Notes under the pieces: model-generated | Database searches by the model: none | What the model saw: only the letters and a program-made list of their open reading frames with translations | Told to the model about the DNA's origin: nothing | Assembly (NCBI GenBank): GCA_017656235.1 | Contig: JACDOF010000004.1 | Span: forward strand, 1-64,000 | Length of the DNA stretch: 64,000 nucleotides | Reading direction: 5' to 3' | From: Brevibacillus sp. | GTDB taxonomy: Bacteria; Bacillota; Bacilli; Brevibacillales; Brevibacillaceae | Shown here: positions 15,367 to 24,687 of the stretch, in pieces | Layout: each line of letters starts with the position of its first letter | How positions within the stretch are numbered: the stretch's first letter is position 1 | Made by a program: the position numbers and the translations under genes

Positions 15367-17697
15367 ATGAGTGAACCATCAAAACGAGAAATTCCATTGC
15401 TGCCGCTGCGTGGATTGCTCGTCTATCCAAGCATGGTCCTCCACCTGGACGTAGGACGGGAGAAATCGATCAAGGCTCTCGAGAGCGCAATGGTGGATGA
15501 CAACAAAATCTTATTGGCCACACAAGAAGAAGTGCAGATTGAAGAACCGGATGCAGATCAGATTTACAAGGTTGGAACGGTAGCACGCGTCAAGCAGATG
15601 CTGAAACTCCCAAACGGTACAATCCGCGTTCTCGTTGAGGGATTGAAGCGTGCGAGAATCGATGAGTTCATACGCCAGGACGATTTCTTTCAGGTGTCCA
15701 TTACATATCTCGACGAGGTGACGACCAGTAACAACGAGGTGGAGGCACTGATGCGCACAGTGCTTCATCACTTCGAGCAGTATATCAAACTGTCCAAAAA
15801 GATCTCGCCGGAGACATTGACGTCCGTAAGCGATATTGAAGATCCGGGCCGTCTGGCCGACGTGATCGCATCCCATCTGCCGCTCAAGATGAAAGACAAG
15901 CAGGAAATCCTGGAGACGGTTGAGGTGCAGCAGCGCCTGGAGCTCCTTCTGAAGATCCTCAACAATGAGCGGGAGGTTCTGGAGCTGGAGCGGAAGATCA
16001 GCCAGCGCGTCAAGAAGCAGATGGAAAAAACGCAGAAGGAATACTATCTGCGGGAACAAATGAAAGCGATCCAGAAAGAGCTGGGAGAGAAGGAGGGGCG
16101 TGCCGGCGAAGTAGAAGAACTGCGCACCCAGCTGGACAAGTCGGACGTACCGGAACGAATTCGTAACAAGATTGAAAAAGAATTGGAACGACTGGAGAAA
16201 ATGCCGGCCACATCAGCGGAGGGCAGTGTCATCCGGACCTATATCGACACGCTGCTGGCGCTGCCGTGGACGCGTAAGACGATAGACAATCTCGATATCA
16301 AGCATGCGGAAAAGGTTCTGAATGAAGATCACTACGGGTTGGAAAAACCGAAAGAACGTGTACTGGAGTATCTGGCCGTGCAGAAACTGGTAAACAAGAT
16401 GCGCGGTCCGATTCTCTGTCTGGTCGGCCCCCCGGGCGTGGGGAAAACCTCCTTGGCCCGATCCATAGCGAGGGCGATGGAGCGCGAATTCGTGCGGATT
16501 TCACTGGGCGGCGTGCGGGATGAAGCGGAGATACGCGGACATCGCCGCACCTATGTAGGTGCGATGCCGGGGCGCATTATTCAGGGGATGAAGACGGCCG
16601 GCACGATCAACCCCGTCTTCTTGCTGGACGAGATTGACAAACTGGCATCCGATTTCCGCGGTGATCCGGCATCTGCCCTGCTGGAAGTGCTTGATCCCAA
16701 CCAAAATGACAAGTTCAGCGATCATTACATAGAAGAGACCTACGATTTGACCAACGTGATGTTTATTACCACGGCCAATACCCTGCACACCATTCCCCGT
16801 CCGCTGCTGGACCGGATGGAGACGATCCACATCTCCGGCTATACGGAGGTAGAGAAGCTGAAGATCGCACAGGGATACCTTTTGCCCAAACAGATGGAAG
16901 AGCACGGGCTGGGCAAGGACAAACTTCAGGTGAACGAAGAGGCGCTGCTCAAGGTGATTCGCCACTATACGCGGGAAGCGGGTGTGCGCAATCTGAACCG
17001 GGAAGTGGCCAACATCTGTCGCAAGGCAGCCAAGTTGATCGTCAGCGGGGAAAAGAAACGGGTTGTGGTAACTCCCAAAACGGTGGAGTCTTTGCTTGGC
17101 AAGCCCAAGTACCGCTACGGATTGGCTGAACGGGAAGACCAGATCGGCAGTGTTACGGGTTTGGCCTGGACGGAAACAGGGGGAGACACGCTTAACGTTG
17201 AAGTAAGCATTTTCCCCGGAAAAGGCAAGCTGACACTGACCGGCCAACTCGGCGATGTAATGAAGGAATCGGCCCAGGCCGCATTCAGCTATATTCGCTC
17301 TCGCGCCAGCCAATTCAACATTGACCCGGAGTTCCACGAGAAGAACGACATTCATATCCATGTGCCGGAAGGGGCCATTCCCAAGGATGGACCCTCGGCA
17401 GGGATTACCATGGCGACCGCGCTGGTATCGGCTCTTACTTCGGTACCGGTACGCAAAGAGGTGGGGATGACCGGTGAGATCACCCTGCGCGGCCGGGTGC
17501 TGCCGATTGGCGGATTGAAGGAGAAGGCGCTTTCCGCTCATCGGGCCGGTCTGACGACGGTTATCCTGCCCAAGGAAAACGAGAAAGACATTGATGACAT
17601 CCCGGAAAGTGTGCGCAGCGATCTGAAGTTTGTCCTGGTTGAACACATGGACGACGTGCTGCGCCACGCGTTGGTCAAGAACGACCTGGTGAAGTGA
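15367..17697 (+). CDS. lonA: ATP-dependent protease La
   Basis: The cytosolic Lon protease, which degrades misfolded and specific regulatory proteins. It has an N-terminal substrate-binding domain (to about 200), a coiled coil, an AAA+ domain with [11 protein letters not shown] (near 355) and FLLDEIDK, and a peptidase domain with the catalytic Ser in [10 protein letters not shown] (near 678) and Lys in [15 protein letters not shown] (near 721). 776 residues, the normal length. I chose ATG 15367 because GGGGAGGTG lies about 8 bases upstream. engB begins one base after its stop codon. Confidence 0.97.
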   Translation: MSEPSKREIPLLPLRGLLVYPSMVLHLDVGREKSIKALESAMVDDNKILLATQEEVQIEEPDADQIYKVGTVARVKQMLKLPNGTIRVLVEGLKRARIDEFIRQDDFFQVSITYLDEVTTSNNEVEALMRTVLHHFEQYIKLSKKISPETLTSVSDIEDPGRLADVIASHLPLKMKDKQEILETVEVQQRLELLLKILNNEREVLELERKISQRVKKQMEKTQKEYYLREQMKAIQKELGEKEGRAGEVEELRTQLDKSDVPERIRNKIEKELERLEKMPATSAEGSVIRTYIDTLLALPWTRKTIDNLDIKHAEKVLNEDHYGLEKPKERVLEYLAVQKLVNKMRGPILCLVGPPGVGKTSLARSIARAMEREFVRISLGGVRDEAEIRGHRRTYVGAMPGRIIQGMKTAGTINPVFLLDEIDKLASDFRGDPASALLEVLDPNQNDKFSDHYIEETYDLTNVMFITTANTLHTIPRPLLDRMETIHISGYTEVEKLKIAQGYLLPKQMEEHGLGKDKLQVNEEALLKVIRHYTREAGVRNLNREVANICRKAAKLIVSGEKKRVVVTPKTVESLLGKPKYRYGLAEREDQIGSVTGLAWTETGGDTLNVEVSIFPGKGKLTLTGQLGDVMKESAQAAFSYIRSRASQFNIDPEFHEKNDIHIHVPEGAIPKDGPSAGITMATALVSALTSVPVRKEVGMTGEITLRGRVLPIGGLKEKALSAHRAGLTTVILPKENEKDIDDIPESVRSDLKFVLVEHMDDVLRHALVKNDLVK

Positions 17698-17698
17698 G

Positions 17699-18298
17699 AT
17701 GAAAATAACATCGGCAGATTTTGTGGTAAGTGCGGTGGCACCCAATCAATACCCGACGGACGGCTTGCCTGAGATCGCCCTTGTGGGCCGATCCAACGTC
17801 GGCAAGTCGTCGCTGATCAACAAGATGTTGAACCGAAAGGCTTTGGCCAGAACCAGTTCAAGGCCGGGCAAAACGCAGACGCTGAATTACTTTCGGATTA
17901 ACGACGCGCTGTACTTTGTCGATTTTCCCGGTTATGGCTACGCCAAGGTTTCCAAGGCACTGAAAGCCCAGTGGGGCAAAATGATCGAAACGTATCTGAC
18001 CAAGCGGGAGCAGCTGCAGTTTGTCATCCAGTTGGTCGACATCCGTCACCCTCCCAGTAAGGACGATATTGCCATGTACGAGTGGTGCAAACAAATCGGA
18101 CTGCCCACCGTTGTCGTTGCGACCAAGGGGGACAAGATTGCACGCGGGCGGTGGCAGCAGCACAGCAAAGTGATCCGCCAGGCACTTGGTCTTCGTGACG
18201 GGGACACGTTACTCGTCTTTTCTTCTGAAACCGGACAGGGGCGTGAGGAGTTGTGGGCAGAGATTCACAACCGCCTTGCCTTGAAGGGGGAGGCATGA
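17699..18298 (+). CDS. engB: Ribosome-biogenesis GTPase EngB/YsxC
   Basis: An essential small GTPase needed for assembly of the 50S subunit. G1 GRSNVGKSS (near residue 31), the G2/G3 region ending in [11 protein letters not shown]4 ATKGDK (near 146) and G5 FSSETGQG are all present in 199 residues. It follows lonA by one base, as ysxC follows lonA in B. subtilis, and overlaps the next gene by four bases (ATGA). Confidence 0.96.
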   Translation: MKITSADFVVSAVAPNQYPTDGLPEIALVGRSNVGKSSLINKMLNRKALARTSSRPGKTQTLNYFRINDALYFVDFPGYGYAKVSKALKAQWGKMIETYLTKREQLQFVIQLVDIRHPPSKDDIAMYEWCKQIGLPTVVVATKGDKIARGRWQQHSKVIRQALGLRDGDTLLVFSSETGQGREELWAEIHNRLALKGEA

Positions 18299-19671
18299 GC
18301 ATAACCGCTTGCTTTTCGCTGCGGGGTGTAATCGAAGGGTTTTACGGCAAACCCTGGTCTCAGCAGGAACGGCTGGGCATGATCCCGTTTCTGGCTGCCC
18401 ATCGCTATAATGCGTACTTTTACTCGCCTAAAGACGATCCGTATCTGCGTGAGCATTGGCAGGAGCCGCATCCGCCAACGCAGCTTGACCACTTTCGGGA
18501 ACTGATCGCCTTGGCTCGGGAAAACGGACTCATGTTTTTTTTCTGTCTAAGCCCCGGGCTGCAGCTGGAATACGGCAGTGAGGCTCATTTTGCCCGACTG
18601 GTGGAAAAGTATCGGCAGCTTTTTGAACTGGGCTGCCGCCACTTCGCGCTCTTGTTTGACGATATACCAATGGCGTTGATGCATCCCGACGACCGCCGCC
18701 GATTTGCCCATCTGGCGGAAGCTCAGGTGGACATTACCCGTCGGCTGTGGCAGGTGCTGGGGGAGTGGATGGAGGAACCAAGCCTGGTAATCTGCCCGAC
18801 CCAGTATCACGGCTTGGGCAATGAGCCTTATATCGTTTACCTGGGTCAGCACCTTCCGAAAGAAATACCAATCTTTTGGACCGGTCGGTTTGTGTGCTCA
18901 CCGTACCTGACCGAAGGGGATGCCCAGTTCTTTGCACGGCAGACCGGCCGACGCCCGCTCATCTGGGACAATTATCCGGTCAACGACCTGGGAATGGCTG
19001 ATGAACTGCACATCGGTCCGCTGCTCAACCGCGATCCGGGGTTGTATCGTCATGTCAGCGGGTTCGTGTCCAACGTGATGGAACTGGCGGAAAGCTCCAA
19101 GATTCCGCTGATTACCGTTGCCGAATACCTCGTCGCTCCTGAACAGTACGATTCGGAAGCGGCGTGGCGGCGGGCGATCGGAGAGGTGATAGGAGAGGAA
19201 GACACGGCTTCGTTCCTGATGTTCGCCGACAATGTACGCGGTTCGTTTTTGAACGACAGGGAGGCACCGCGGTTGATGGAGACACTGCTGCAGTTCCGCT
19301 ATTCGTTCTTGTACGGCGACCGGACGGAGGCTGTGCGCGGCTTGCAGCACTTCTTTCGGGAAATGGAACAAAACGCATCCCGGCTGCTCGCCGGAATGCG
19401 CAATCAGCGGCTTGCCCGTGAGGTGCGGCGTTGGCTGGTGAAATACTGGCATTGGGCCAAGGTGGGGCTATCTGCCACCGCCCTGATCGAAGAAGGGATC
19501 AAAGGCAGGACAGCCCGGGCCGCTTTCCACCTGCTGGGACTAAAGCGCTTGCTCAAAAAAACGGAGCGCATCCCGGCAAAGGTTTGCGGCAATGTGATGA
19601 AGTTATTTGTTGGTTCCGTTTTGCAAGAAGCGACAAGACGGGGCTATACCGCTCGCAAACAGGAGGACTAA
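18295..19671 (+). CDS. GH84-family beta-N-acetylglucosaminidase (O-GlcNAcase-like)
   Basis: A glycoside hydrolase that should remove beta-linked N-acetylglucosamine by substrate-assisted catalysis. It opens with [13 protein letters not shown] and [10 protein letters not shown], both hallmarks of GH84. The catalytic aspartate pair is in LLFDDI (about residues 121-126). Substrate-pocket stretches FWTGRFVCS and IWDNYPVND follow. It has 458 residues, no signal peptide and no carbohydrate-binding module, so it should act in the cytoplasm, perhaps on muropeptide or chitin sugars. I chose ATG 18295, which overlaps the engB stop codon and has GGGGGAGG upstream. Its coupling to an essential ribosome-assembly GTPase is odd and is absent from the B. 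subtilis locus. True protein O-GlcNAc activity is not implied. Confidence 0.87.
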   Translation: MSITACFSLRGVIEGFYGKPWSQQERLGMIPFLAAHRYNAYFYSPKDDPYLREHWQEPHPPTQLDHFRELIALARENGLMFFFCLSPGLQLEYGSEAHFARLVEKYRQLFELGCRHFALLFDDIPMALMHPDDRRRFAHLAEAQVDITRRLWQVLGEWMEEPSLVICPTQYHGLGNEPYIVYLGQHLPKEIPIFWTGRFVCSPYLTEGDAQFFARQTGRRPLIWDNYPVNDLGMADELHIGPLLNRDPGLYRHVSGFVSNVMELAESSKIPLITVAEYLVAPEQYDSEAAWRRAIGEVIGEEDTASFLMFADNVRGSFLNDREAPRLMETLLQFRYSFLYGDRTEAVRGLQHFFREMEQNASRLLAGMRNQRLAREVRRWLVKYWHWAKVGLSATALIEEGIKGRTARAAFHLLGLKRLLKKTERIPAKVCGNVMKLFVGSVLQEATRRGYTARKQED

Positions 19672-19673
19672 AC

Positions 19674-19977
19674 GCCGGAGCAGATGTGCTGCTCCGGTCA
19701 GACTGAAGACAAACCCGTTTTCCAGGGAAGGGTGCCAATTGTCCGTAACGAGCGCCTTTGCCTGGCCAACCGAGCTTAAGAAACGTGGACGCGGGGAGAA
19801 GCGAGGGCAACTCGGCGCTGCGCTGAGTTGCTGAGCCGGTTTGCCCTCGCCCCCGCGGATCGTTTCGCAGCGGGCATTTGTACATCTTTGCTGGGCAGGC
19901 AACAGCGCGAGCAGGACAATAGGCCCCTTCGGGACACTTTATCTACAGTCTAGCCGGAGCAGACGTGCTGCTCCGGT
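19674..19977 (+). repeat. Interspersed fold-back repeat copy B, flanked by a 25-base hairpin repeat
   Basis: The hairpin GCCGGAGCAG-ATGTGC-TGCTCCGGT at 19674-19698 recurs with one change at 19953-19977. Between them 254 bases fold on themselves: ends AGACTGAAGACAAA and TTTATCTACAGTCT are inverted; GGGTGCCAATTGTCC pairs with GGACAATAGGCCCC; GCGAGGGCAA pairs with TTGCCCTCGC; the tip is CAACTCGGCGC/GCGCTGAGTTG. The right arm matches copies A, C and D. The element fills most of the 397-base gap between the GH84 gene and the M42 gene. No coding frame in it is credible. Confidence 0.8.
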
Positions 19978-20068
19978 GTCATGTTTTGGAGGGCCCTTTT
20001 TCAGAAAGTTCCCCGTTGACATAGACGACCTCCGTCATGGTCATCCTACCTCTAAGGAGGGATGGTGG

Positions 20069-21205
20069 ATGGATCAGGATCTACAGTTGATGAAAGAGCT
20101 TACGGAAGCGGCAGGTCCTCCTGGCTTGGAAGTACGCATCCACAACGTGATGCGCCGCTATCTGGAACAACAGACGTCGCATATCCTGAGTGACAACCTC
20201 GGCAGCCTTGTGGGCTGTCTGGGGGAAGGCGGCCCGCGTATCCTTCTGGCTGCTCACATGGACGAAGTGGCCTTTATGGTGAGTCACATCACCCGGGACG
20301 GATTTTTGCGTCTGCAGCCGTTGGGCGGCTGGTGGGGACATGTTATGCTGGCGCAGCGGGTGCATGTACTGACGCGAAAAGGAGACCTGACCGGGGTGAT
20401 CGGCTCCAAGGCGCCTCATGTATTGTCGGTTCAGGAGCGGAAAAATGTACTCGACATCGAAACCATGTTTGTCGACATCGGTGCTTCCAGCAGGGAAGAA
20501 GCGGAAATGTTCGGTGTTGAAGTGGGCGATCCCATCGTTCCGATTTGCCCGTTTGAGGTGCTGCCCAATCCGCGTATGCTGATGGCCAAGGCCTGGGACA
20601 ACCGGGCGGGCTGCTACGTGGCACTCAAGGTACTGGAGAGACTGCGGCGGGAACATCACCCGAACACAGTCTTCGCGGGGGCCACGGTACAAGAAGAGGT
20701 GGGACTGCGCGGGGCCCAGACGTTGGCCCATACAGTAGATCCCGACGTTGCGTTCGCCCTGGATGTCGGCGTGGCCGGGGATACGCCGGGAATGAATCAG
20801 AAAGAAGGACATAGCCGGCTGGGAGCGGGCCCCTTGCTGGGGTTTTACGACAACAGCATGATTCCCCACCTCAAACTGCGAGACCTGGTCATCGAAACGG
20901 CCAAAAAACAGCGGATACCCTACCAGATTGACCTGATGCCGGGCGGGGGCACCGACGGGGGGAAAATCCACACCGCAAACCGGGGCGTGCCGACCATGGT
21001 CATCAGTGTGGCGGCGCGCTATATTCACAGCCATGTCTCCATCGTGCACCGCGACGATCTGGAACATGCAGTCCGGTTGTTGGTGGAATTGGTCAAACAG
21101 CTTGATGAAAGCACTGTCAATCGGATCAAAGGTCTCGACCGCCGGGGAGGCAGGCCGCAAGAAGAAGGGGAAAAACGGCTGGAACGGGAGCCCAGCTACG
21201 TGTAA
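20069..21205 (+). CDS. M42 family glutamyl/leucyl aminopeptidase-like metallopeptidase
   Basis: A cytoplasmic two-metal aminopeptidase of the tetrahedral (TET) M42 group, which trims peptides from the N-terminus. Ligand regions are AAHMDEV (near residue 67), KAWDNRAG (near 175), the catalytic QEEVGLRG (near 208), ALDVGVAGD and the final YIHSHVS (near 318). 378 residues. I chose ATG 20069 because AAGGAGG lies 8 bases upstream; the longer reading frame leftwards runs through the repeat and is not used. A 69-residue gene follows in the same direction. Confidence 0.92.
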   Translation: MDQDLQLMKELTEAAGPPGLEVRIHNVMRRYLEQQTSHILSDNLGSLVGCLGEGGPRILLAAHMDEVAFMVSHITRDGFLRLQPLGGWWGHVMLAQRVHVLTRKGDLTGVIGSKAPHVLSVQERKNVLDIETMFVDIGASSREEAEMFGVEVGDPIVPICPFEVLPNPRMLMAKAWDNRAGCYVALKVLERLRREHHPNTVFAGATVQEEVGLRGAQTLAHTVDPDVAFALDVGVAGDTPGMNQKEGHSRLGAGPLLGFYDNSMIPHLKLRDLVIETAKKQRIPYQIDLMPGGGTDGGKIHTANRGVPTMVISVAARYIHSHVSIVHRDDLEHAVRLLVELVKQLDESTVNRIKGLDRRGGRPQEEGEKRLEREPSYV

Positions 21206-21221
21206 AGAGAGGTGATGAACG

Positions 21222-21431
21222 GTGTCATACGGACAGGAGAATCGCTTTCCACACGCGATGCGCGACACGGGAACGCCGGAAGAGATGAGTCCGACGGATG
21301 CGATTACGGATTCGTACAATGACGTCCCCCCCGTCGTTGAAGTGAGCCGGCCGATTGTGCCGGGGGAACCATTGGAAGTGCGGGAGCCGCTCGCACTCGG
21401 TGACGTTCGTGAAGAGCGATTGGAGAAATGA
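21222..21431 (+). CDS. Small acidic protein of unknown function
   Basis: I do not recognise this 69-residue protein. It is acidic and rich in Pro, Glu and Val, with no hydrophobic segment and no cysteine; much of it may be disordered. The start is GTG 21222 with AGAGAGGTGA upstream. It lies 16 bases after the aminopeptidase gene and just before a strong terminator, so it is probably the last gene of that operon. Confidence 0.6.
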   Translation: MSYGQENRFPHAMRDTGTPEEMSPTDAITDSYNDVPPVVEVSRPIVPGEPLEVREPLALGDVREERLEK

Positions 21432-21432
21432 G

Positions 21433-21492
21433 AGCAGGGGCTTCTCTCTGGCAGATGAGTCTGCCTGGGAGACAGCCCCTGCTTATCTCTTT
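21433..21492. terminator. Bidirectional terminator between convergent genes
   Basis: AGCAGGGGCT (21433-21442) pairs with AGCCCCTGCT (21474-21483), with an inner GGCAGA/TCTGCC stem. It can serve both the small gene on the left and the transporter gene arriving from the right. Confidence 0.75.
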
Positions 21493-21520
21493 TGTTTGGG
21501 ATCGACGGTGGAATATCGGG

Positions 21521-22456
21521 CTAATGTTTTGCATCCGACTGAGCCACTTTGGAACGTCTCCAGGCGTCCACCCAGGCGCCGATGGGCAGTTCGGCCAAGA
21601 TCATCCCCGCGAAGATCAGCGCTCCACCGACCAATTGTCGGCTTGTCAACACCTCGTTTATCCACAGGTAAGCGGTCAGCGCGGCAAAGACAGGTTCGAG
21701 CGCGAAGATCAGCGCTACGCGGGTGGATGAGGTCTTTTTTTGCAGCGCGGTTTGTGCCAAAAAGGCCAAGGCTGTGGCAAAGATGGAAGTGATGCACAAC
21801 CCCCATGCCACATCTGGCTGCAGGTAGGTTTCTGGCACAAGCGCCTTGCGCCAGTCCTCAAACAGCAAGGCGTAAAAAAAGCTGAGGACAGCCACTGTGT
21901 AGAGCTGCACGATAGCCAGCGGAAGCGCCGCATGGTGCGGTGCGAATTTGCCGGTAAAGACGATTTGCAGCGCAAAACAGATCGCGCAGCCGAACACCAA
22001 CATGTCACCGAGATTGAGGCTCAACTGGCCGGAAAACGTCAGCAGGTAGAGACCGCTGACCGCAAGCAGCACACCGGACACACCCGGCCACCTGATCGTC
22101 TCCTTGAGCAGCAAGAAGGAGAACAGCGGTACCAGGGCGACAGACAAACCGGTGATAAAACCCGCTTTGGAGGAGGTGGTGTACAATAGACCAACCGTTT
22201 GCAGCGCGTACCCGCCGAACAGCCAAAGACCAATGAAAAGACCGGCGGAGATCAGTTTCCAGGAAAAAAAGGATTGCAGTTGGCGCGACTTGAGGATGTG
22301 CACAATGGTCAGAAAGACAGCGGCGATGGTGAAGCGGACGCCGTTAAAGGTATTGGGATCAAGAAAGGCGATGGCATTTTGGACGATGACAAACGTCGCT
22401 CCCCAGACGAATGCGACGGCCAGCAGCGTGAAGTCGGCGACATAGGACTTATGCAT
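21521..22456 (-). CDS. EamA/DMT-superfamily transporter
   Basis: A 311-residue membrane protein with about ten transmembrane helices in two EamA repeats (residues about 8-142 and 150-290), the drug/metabolite transporter fold. Typical features are FVWGATFVIVQ near the start of repeat 1 and ALEPVFAALTAYLWINE near the end of repeat 2. The substrate cannot be told from sequence; relatives move amino acids, sugars or other metabolites. The gene is divergent from the chemoreceptor gene. Confidence 0.88.
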   Translation of the reverse strand: MHKSYVADFTLLAVAFVWGATFVIVQNAIAFLDPNTFNGVRFTIAAVFLTIVHILKSRQLQSFFSWKLISAGLFIGLWLFGGYALQTVGLLYTTSSKAGFITGLSVALVPLFSFLLLKETIRWPGVSGVLLAVSGLYLLTFSGQLSLNLGDMLVFGCAICFALQIVFTGKFAPHHAALPLAIVQLYTVAVLSFFYALLFEDWRKALVPETYLQPDVAWGLCITSIFATALAFLAQTALQKKTSSTRVALIFALEPVFAALTAYLWINEVLTSRQLVGGALIFAGMILAELPIGAWVDAWRRSKVAQSDAKH

Positions 22457-22622
22457 AAAGGAACCCTCTTTTCTGTGTATTCAGAAGATTGGCGGCAGAC
22501 GGAGCTGACCGCGGTGGGCAATATTCTATGAATTCATATTACTTGATTACAAAAATAAGGTATACTAGTAAAAAGCATTGAGAATTTTTTGTATATTCAG
22601 CTAAGGGAAAAGGGGGAATTGC

Positions 22623-24242
22623 ATGAAGCCAACCATGCTTCGTTCCAGCCGGGCCCGCCGCGCCGGTGCCCAGGTGCAACAGGTGGCGGAGAAAGTGGCT
22701 GCCTTGATGGACGGGCAGTTTGATTTGTCGGCAAGACGCGAAGAGATCAGGGCGCTGCTTGACGAAGAACTAGGGGAACAGGAATACTTCGTCATCGTCG
22801 ACGAAGAAGGACGGGGCGTACTGCACACCAATCGGCTGCGGGAAGGCATGCTGTTTGATGACGAGGTGGGCCGCAATGCCAAACAGGCAACCGGACTGCT
22901 GCTGCAGCTTTACCCCCGCAATACAGGGGAATGGCTGATAGACGCCGCCTATCCGATTGTGCGCCGCGGGAATCGCTCCTATGTACTGCGCCTTGGTACC
23001 ATCCTGCATCGCCCTTTTTTGGGGCCGGTGATAGGAGGTGTGAGCCTGCTGCCTGTCTGTACGGCCCTCGTGGCAGGCGGAGCAGCGGGAATGACCCTTG
23101 AGATGATGCTGTGGATGGGCGCAAGTTCGCTTTGTGCCGCACTCCTGGCTGGCGGTTGGCTGTACCGCTTGCTGCGGCGGCGGCTGCGGGAGTGGCACAT
23201 GATGGCCCGTGAGGTCTCTGCTGGCAACCTGACTGCCCGGATCGAGGCACGGTCGCGTGACCAGCTTCATCAGATGGGTTTTGAACTGAACAAGATCGCC
23301 ATCGGGATCAAATCGATCATCCAGGAAATCACCGCTTCTGCGTCCACCAGCCGTGAAGTTAGCCAGGTGCAGGCTGCACAGGCGGAAGAACTGGCCGAAA
23401 CCTTTGACGAATTGGGCGGCATGATGGAACAGTTTCGGTCGGGAGCGGACAAGCAGTCAGATGTGGTCCAGCAGGCTGTTGAGCGGTTGGAGCAAATGCT
23501 GGCGATGCTGGACCAGATGCAGGTGTCGATATCGGAAGCCATCCGGGTCAGTGAAGAGGCGGTAAGTGCGGCTGAGAGAGGCACGGGTGCCGTTCAGGCT
23601 GCTGCCGGGCAGGTCAGTCATGTGGAACAGGCAATGGGGCGCTCGGCGGCCAACATCCGGACACTGGCTCAGGGAGCGGATGAAATTGCCCAACAAGTGG
23701 CGGCCATTACCCGCATTGCCCGCCAGACCAACACGTTGGCGCTGAATGCTTCGATCGAGGCGGCGCGGGCGGGTGAACAAGGCAGGGGATTTGCCGTTGT
23801 GGCCAACGAGGTGCGAAAACTGGCAGAGGAGACAACCGCATTTGCTGAGCAAATCTTGTCTGGAATCGAGGGAATCCGTTCAGGCGCATCGGAGGCGGCC
23901 GACGGAGCGGAGCACAGTCTGGCGGAACTGCGCAGCGCAGTCAGCCATGTGCAGGACGCGGGTGAGGCAATCCGTGCACTGCAAGTGGTGATCGGTTCGC
24001 TTCAGAAAAAGTCGATGGAAAATGGAGAACGAGTGGGGCATGTCCTTGATCACTGCGGTGTGATCGAACGAACCTTGCGGCAGGTGGAATCTATCGCCGG
24101 CCAGTTTGCAGAAGCCGTCAAAACGGCTGCGAGCGCTGTCGAGGCTCAGACTGGTCAAATCCGCACATTGGCTGATGATGCGGGGGTGTTGGCCAATCAG
24201 TCGCAGATGCTGGATGCGATCGTCAGCCGGTTTCGGGTATGA
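22623..24242 (+). CDS. Methyl-accepting chemotaxis protein
   Basis: A 539-residue chemoreceptor that signals through CheW/CheA. Residues 1 to about 125 form a small sensory domain ([19 protein letters not shown] is cache/PAS-like) with no N-terminal membrane segment. Two hydrophobic helices (about 138-182) follow, then HAMP (about 183-235) and the signalling domain. The conserved hairpin tip is present: [17 protein letters not shown], then [14 protein letters not shown]. The sensory domain precedes both membrane helices, so it is cytoplasmic rather than external. Ligand unknown. Confidence 0.92.
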   Translation: MKPTMLRSSRARRAGAQVQQVAEKVAALMDGQFDLSARREEIRALLDEELGEQEYFVIVDEEGRGVLHTNRLREGMLFDDEVGRNAKQATGLLLQLYPRNTGEWLIDAAYPIVRRGNRSYVLRLGTILHRPFLGPVIGGVSLLPVCTALVAGGAAGMTLEMMLWMGASSLCAALLAGGWLYRLLRRRLREWHMMAREVSAGNLTARIEARSRDQLHQMGFELNKIAIGIKSIIQEITASASTSREVSQVQAAQAEELAETFDELGGMMEQFRSGADKQSDVVQQAVERLEQMLAMLDQMQVSISEAIRVSEEAVSAAERGTGAVQAAAGQVSHVEQAMGRSAANIRTLAQGADEIAQQVAAITRIARQTNTLALNASIEAARAGEQGRGFAVVANEVRKLAEETTAFAEQILSGIEGIRSGASEAADGAEHSLAELRSAVSHVQDAGEAIRALQVVIGSLQKKSMENGERVGHVLDHCGVIERTLRQVESIAGQFAEAVKTAASAVEAQTGQIRTLADDAGVLANQSQMLDAIVSRFRV

Positions 24243-24250
24243 GCGTAAGG

Positions 24251-24509
24251 GCAATCTGAATACAAAGTGAGTTCAGACAGAAGAGCGGCCCATTTCCGAA
24301 CGAACGACTTTGCCAACCATCCAAGCGGAGCAAGCCCGAAGCGGGAGTATACGGGCGCAACTTGACAAACATCACAGCAGAGCTGCTTTTGCGCCCGCCC
24401 GCTTTGGGCTTGCGAAGCGGACAGTCCAGCAGCATGGGGTGGTTGGCAACGGAGTGAGGAGAGGAAAATGGCCGCCTCCCTCTATCCAAACACCTTTGTC
24501 TGCAATCTG
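24251..24509 (+). repeat. Interspersed fold-back repeat copy D
   Basis: The 8-mer GCAATCTG stands at 24251-24258 and 24502-24509. Between them the sequence folds as one long imperfect hairpin: CAAAGTG with CACCTTTG, GCGGCCCATTTCC with GGAAAATGGCCGC, GCCAACC with GGTTGGC, AAGCCCGAAGCGGG with CCCGCTTTGGGCTT, and GGGCGCAA with TTGCGCCC. The right arm aligns with copies A-C (GGCAAC..GAG..GGAAAATGGCC..ACACCTTTGTCTGCA). The element lies just after the chemoreceptor gene and explains most of the 445-base gap before katA. Confidence 0.75.
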
Positions 24510-24534
24510 GACCCGGAGCTTGCTCCGGGTTTTC
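24510..24534 (+). terminator. Terminator following repeat D
   Basis: ACCCGGAGC and GCTCCGGGT form a 9-base stem with a 2-base loop, followed by a short T-run. Probably the terminator of the chemoreceptor gene. Confidence 0.75.
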
Positions 24535-24558
24535 ATCATTTCAGGTAGAAAAAAAGAC

Positions 24559-24587
24559 TTGAGCAGCCATTCCTTCTATGTTACATT
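24559..24587 (+). promoter_or_regulatory. Promoter of katA
   Basis: TTGAGC, 17 bases, TACATT. The leader that follows is very AT-rich. Confidence 0.55.
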
Positions 24588-24636
24588 AAAAAAGATCCTT
24601 TTTAATAATAATTTTAAAATAGTTATTTATATAACA

Positions 24637-24651
24637 TGATTATTGTTATTA
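24637..24651 (+). promoter_or_regulatory. Possible PerR operator upstream of katA
   Basis: TGATTATTGTTATTA matches the PerR box TTATAATNATTATAA at 10 of 14 defined positions and lies 37 bases before the catalase start. Peroxide control of katA by PerR is established in B. subtilis; the box here is an inference in an AT-rich tract where chance matches are easy. Confidence 0.4.
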
Positions 24652-24687
24652 AAAAGGACGGAAGAAAAAATAACCGAGGTGATCTGA

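Noticed and set aside
16501-17745. A 414-codon minus-strand frame opposite lonA
   Set aside because: Its protein resembles nothing and lies wholly within a clear lon gene. The same holds for the long minus frames at 9198-10499, 35675-36892 and 30175-31386.
19553-19902. Minus-strand frames of about 100 codons in the gap after the GH84 gene
   Set aside because: They cover the fold-back repeat; composition is unlike the neighbouring proteins and no start signal is seen.
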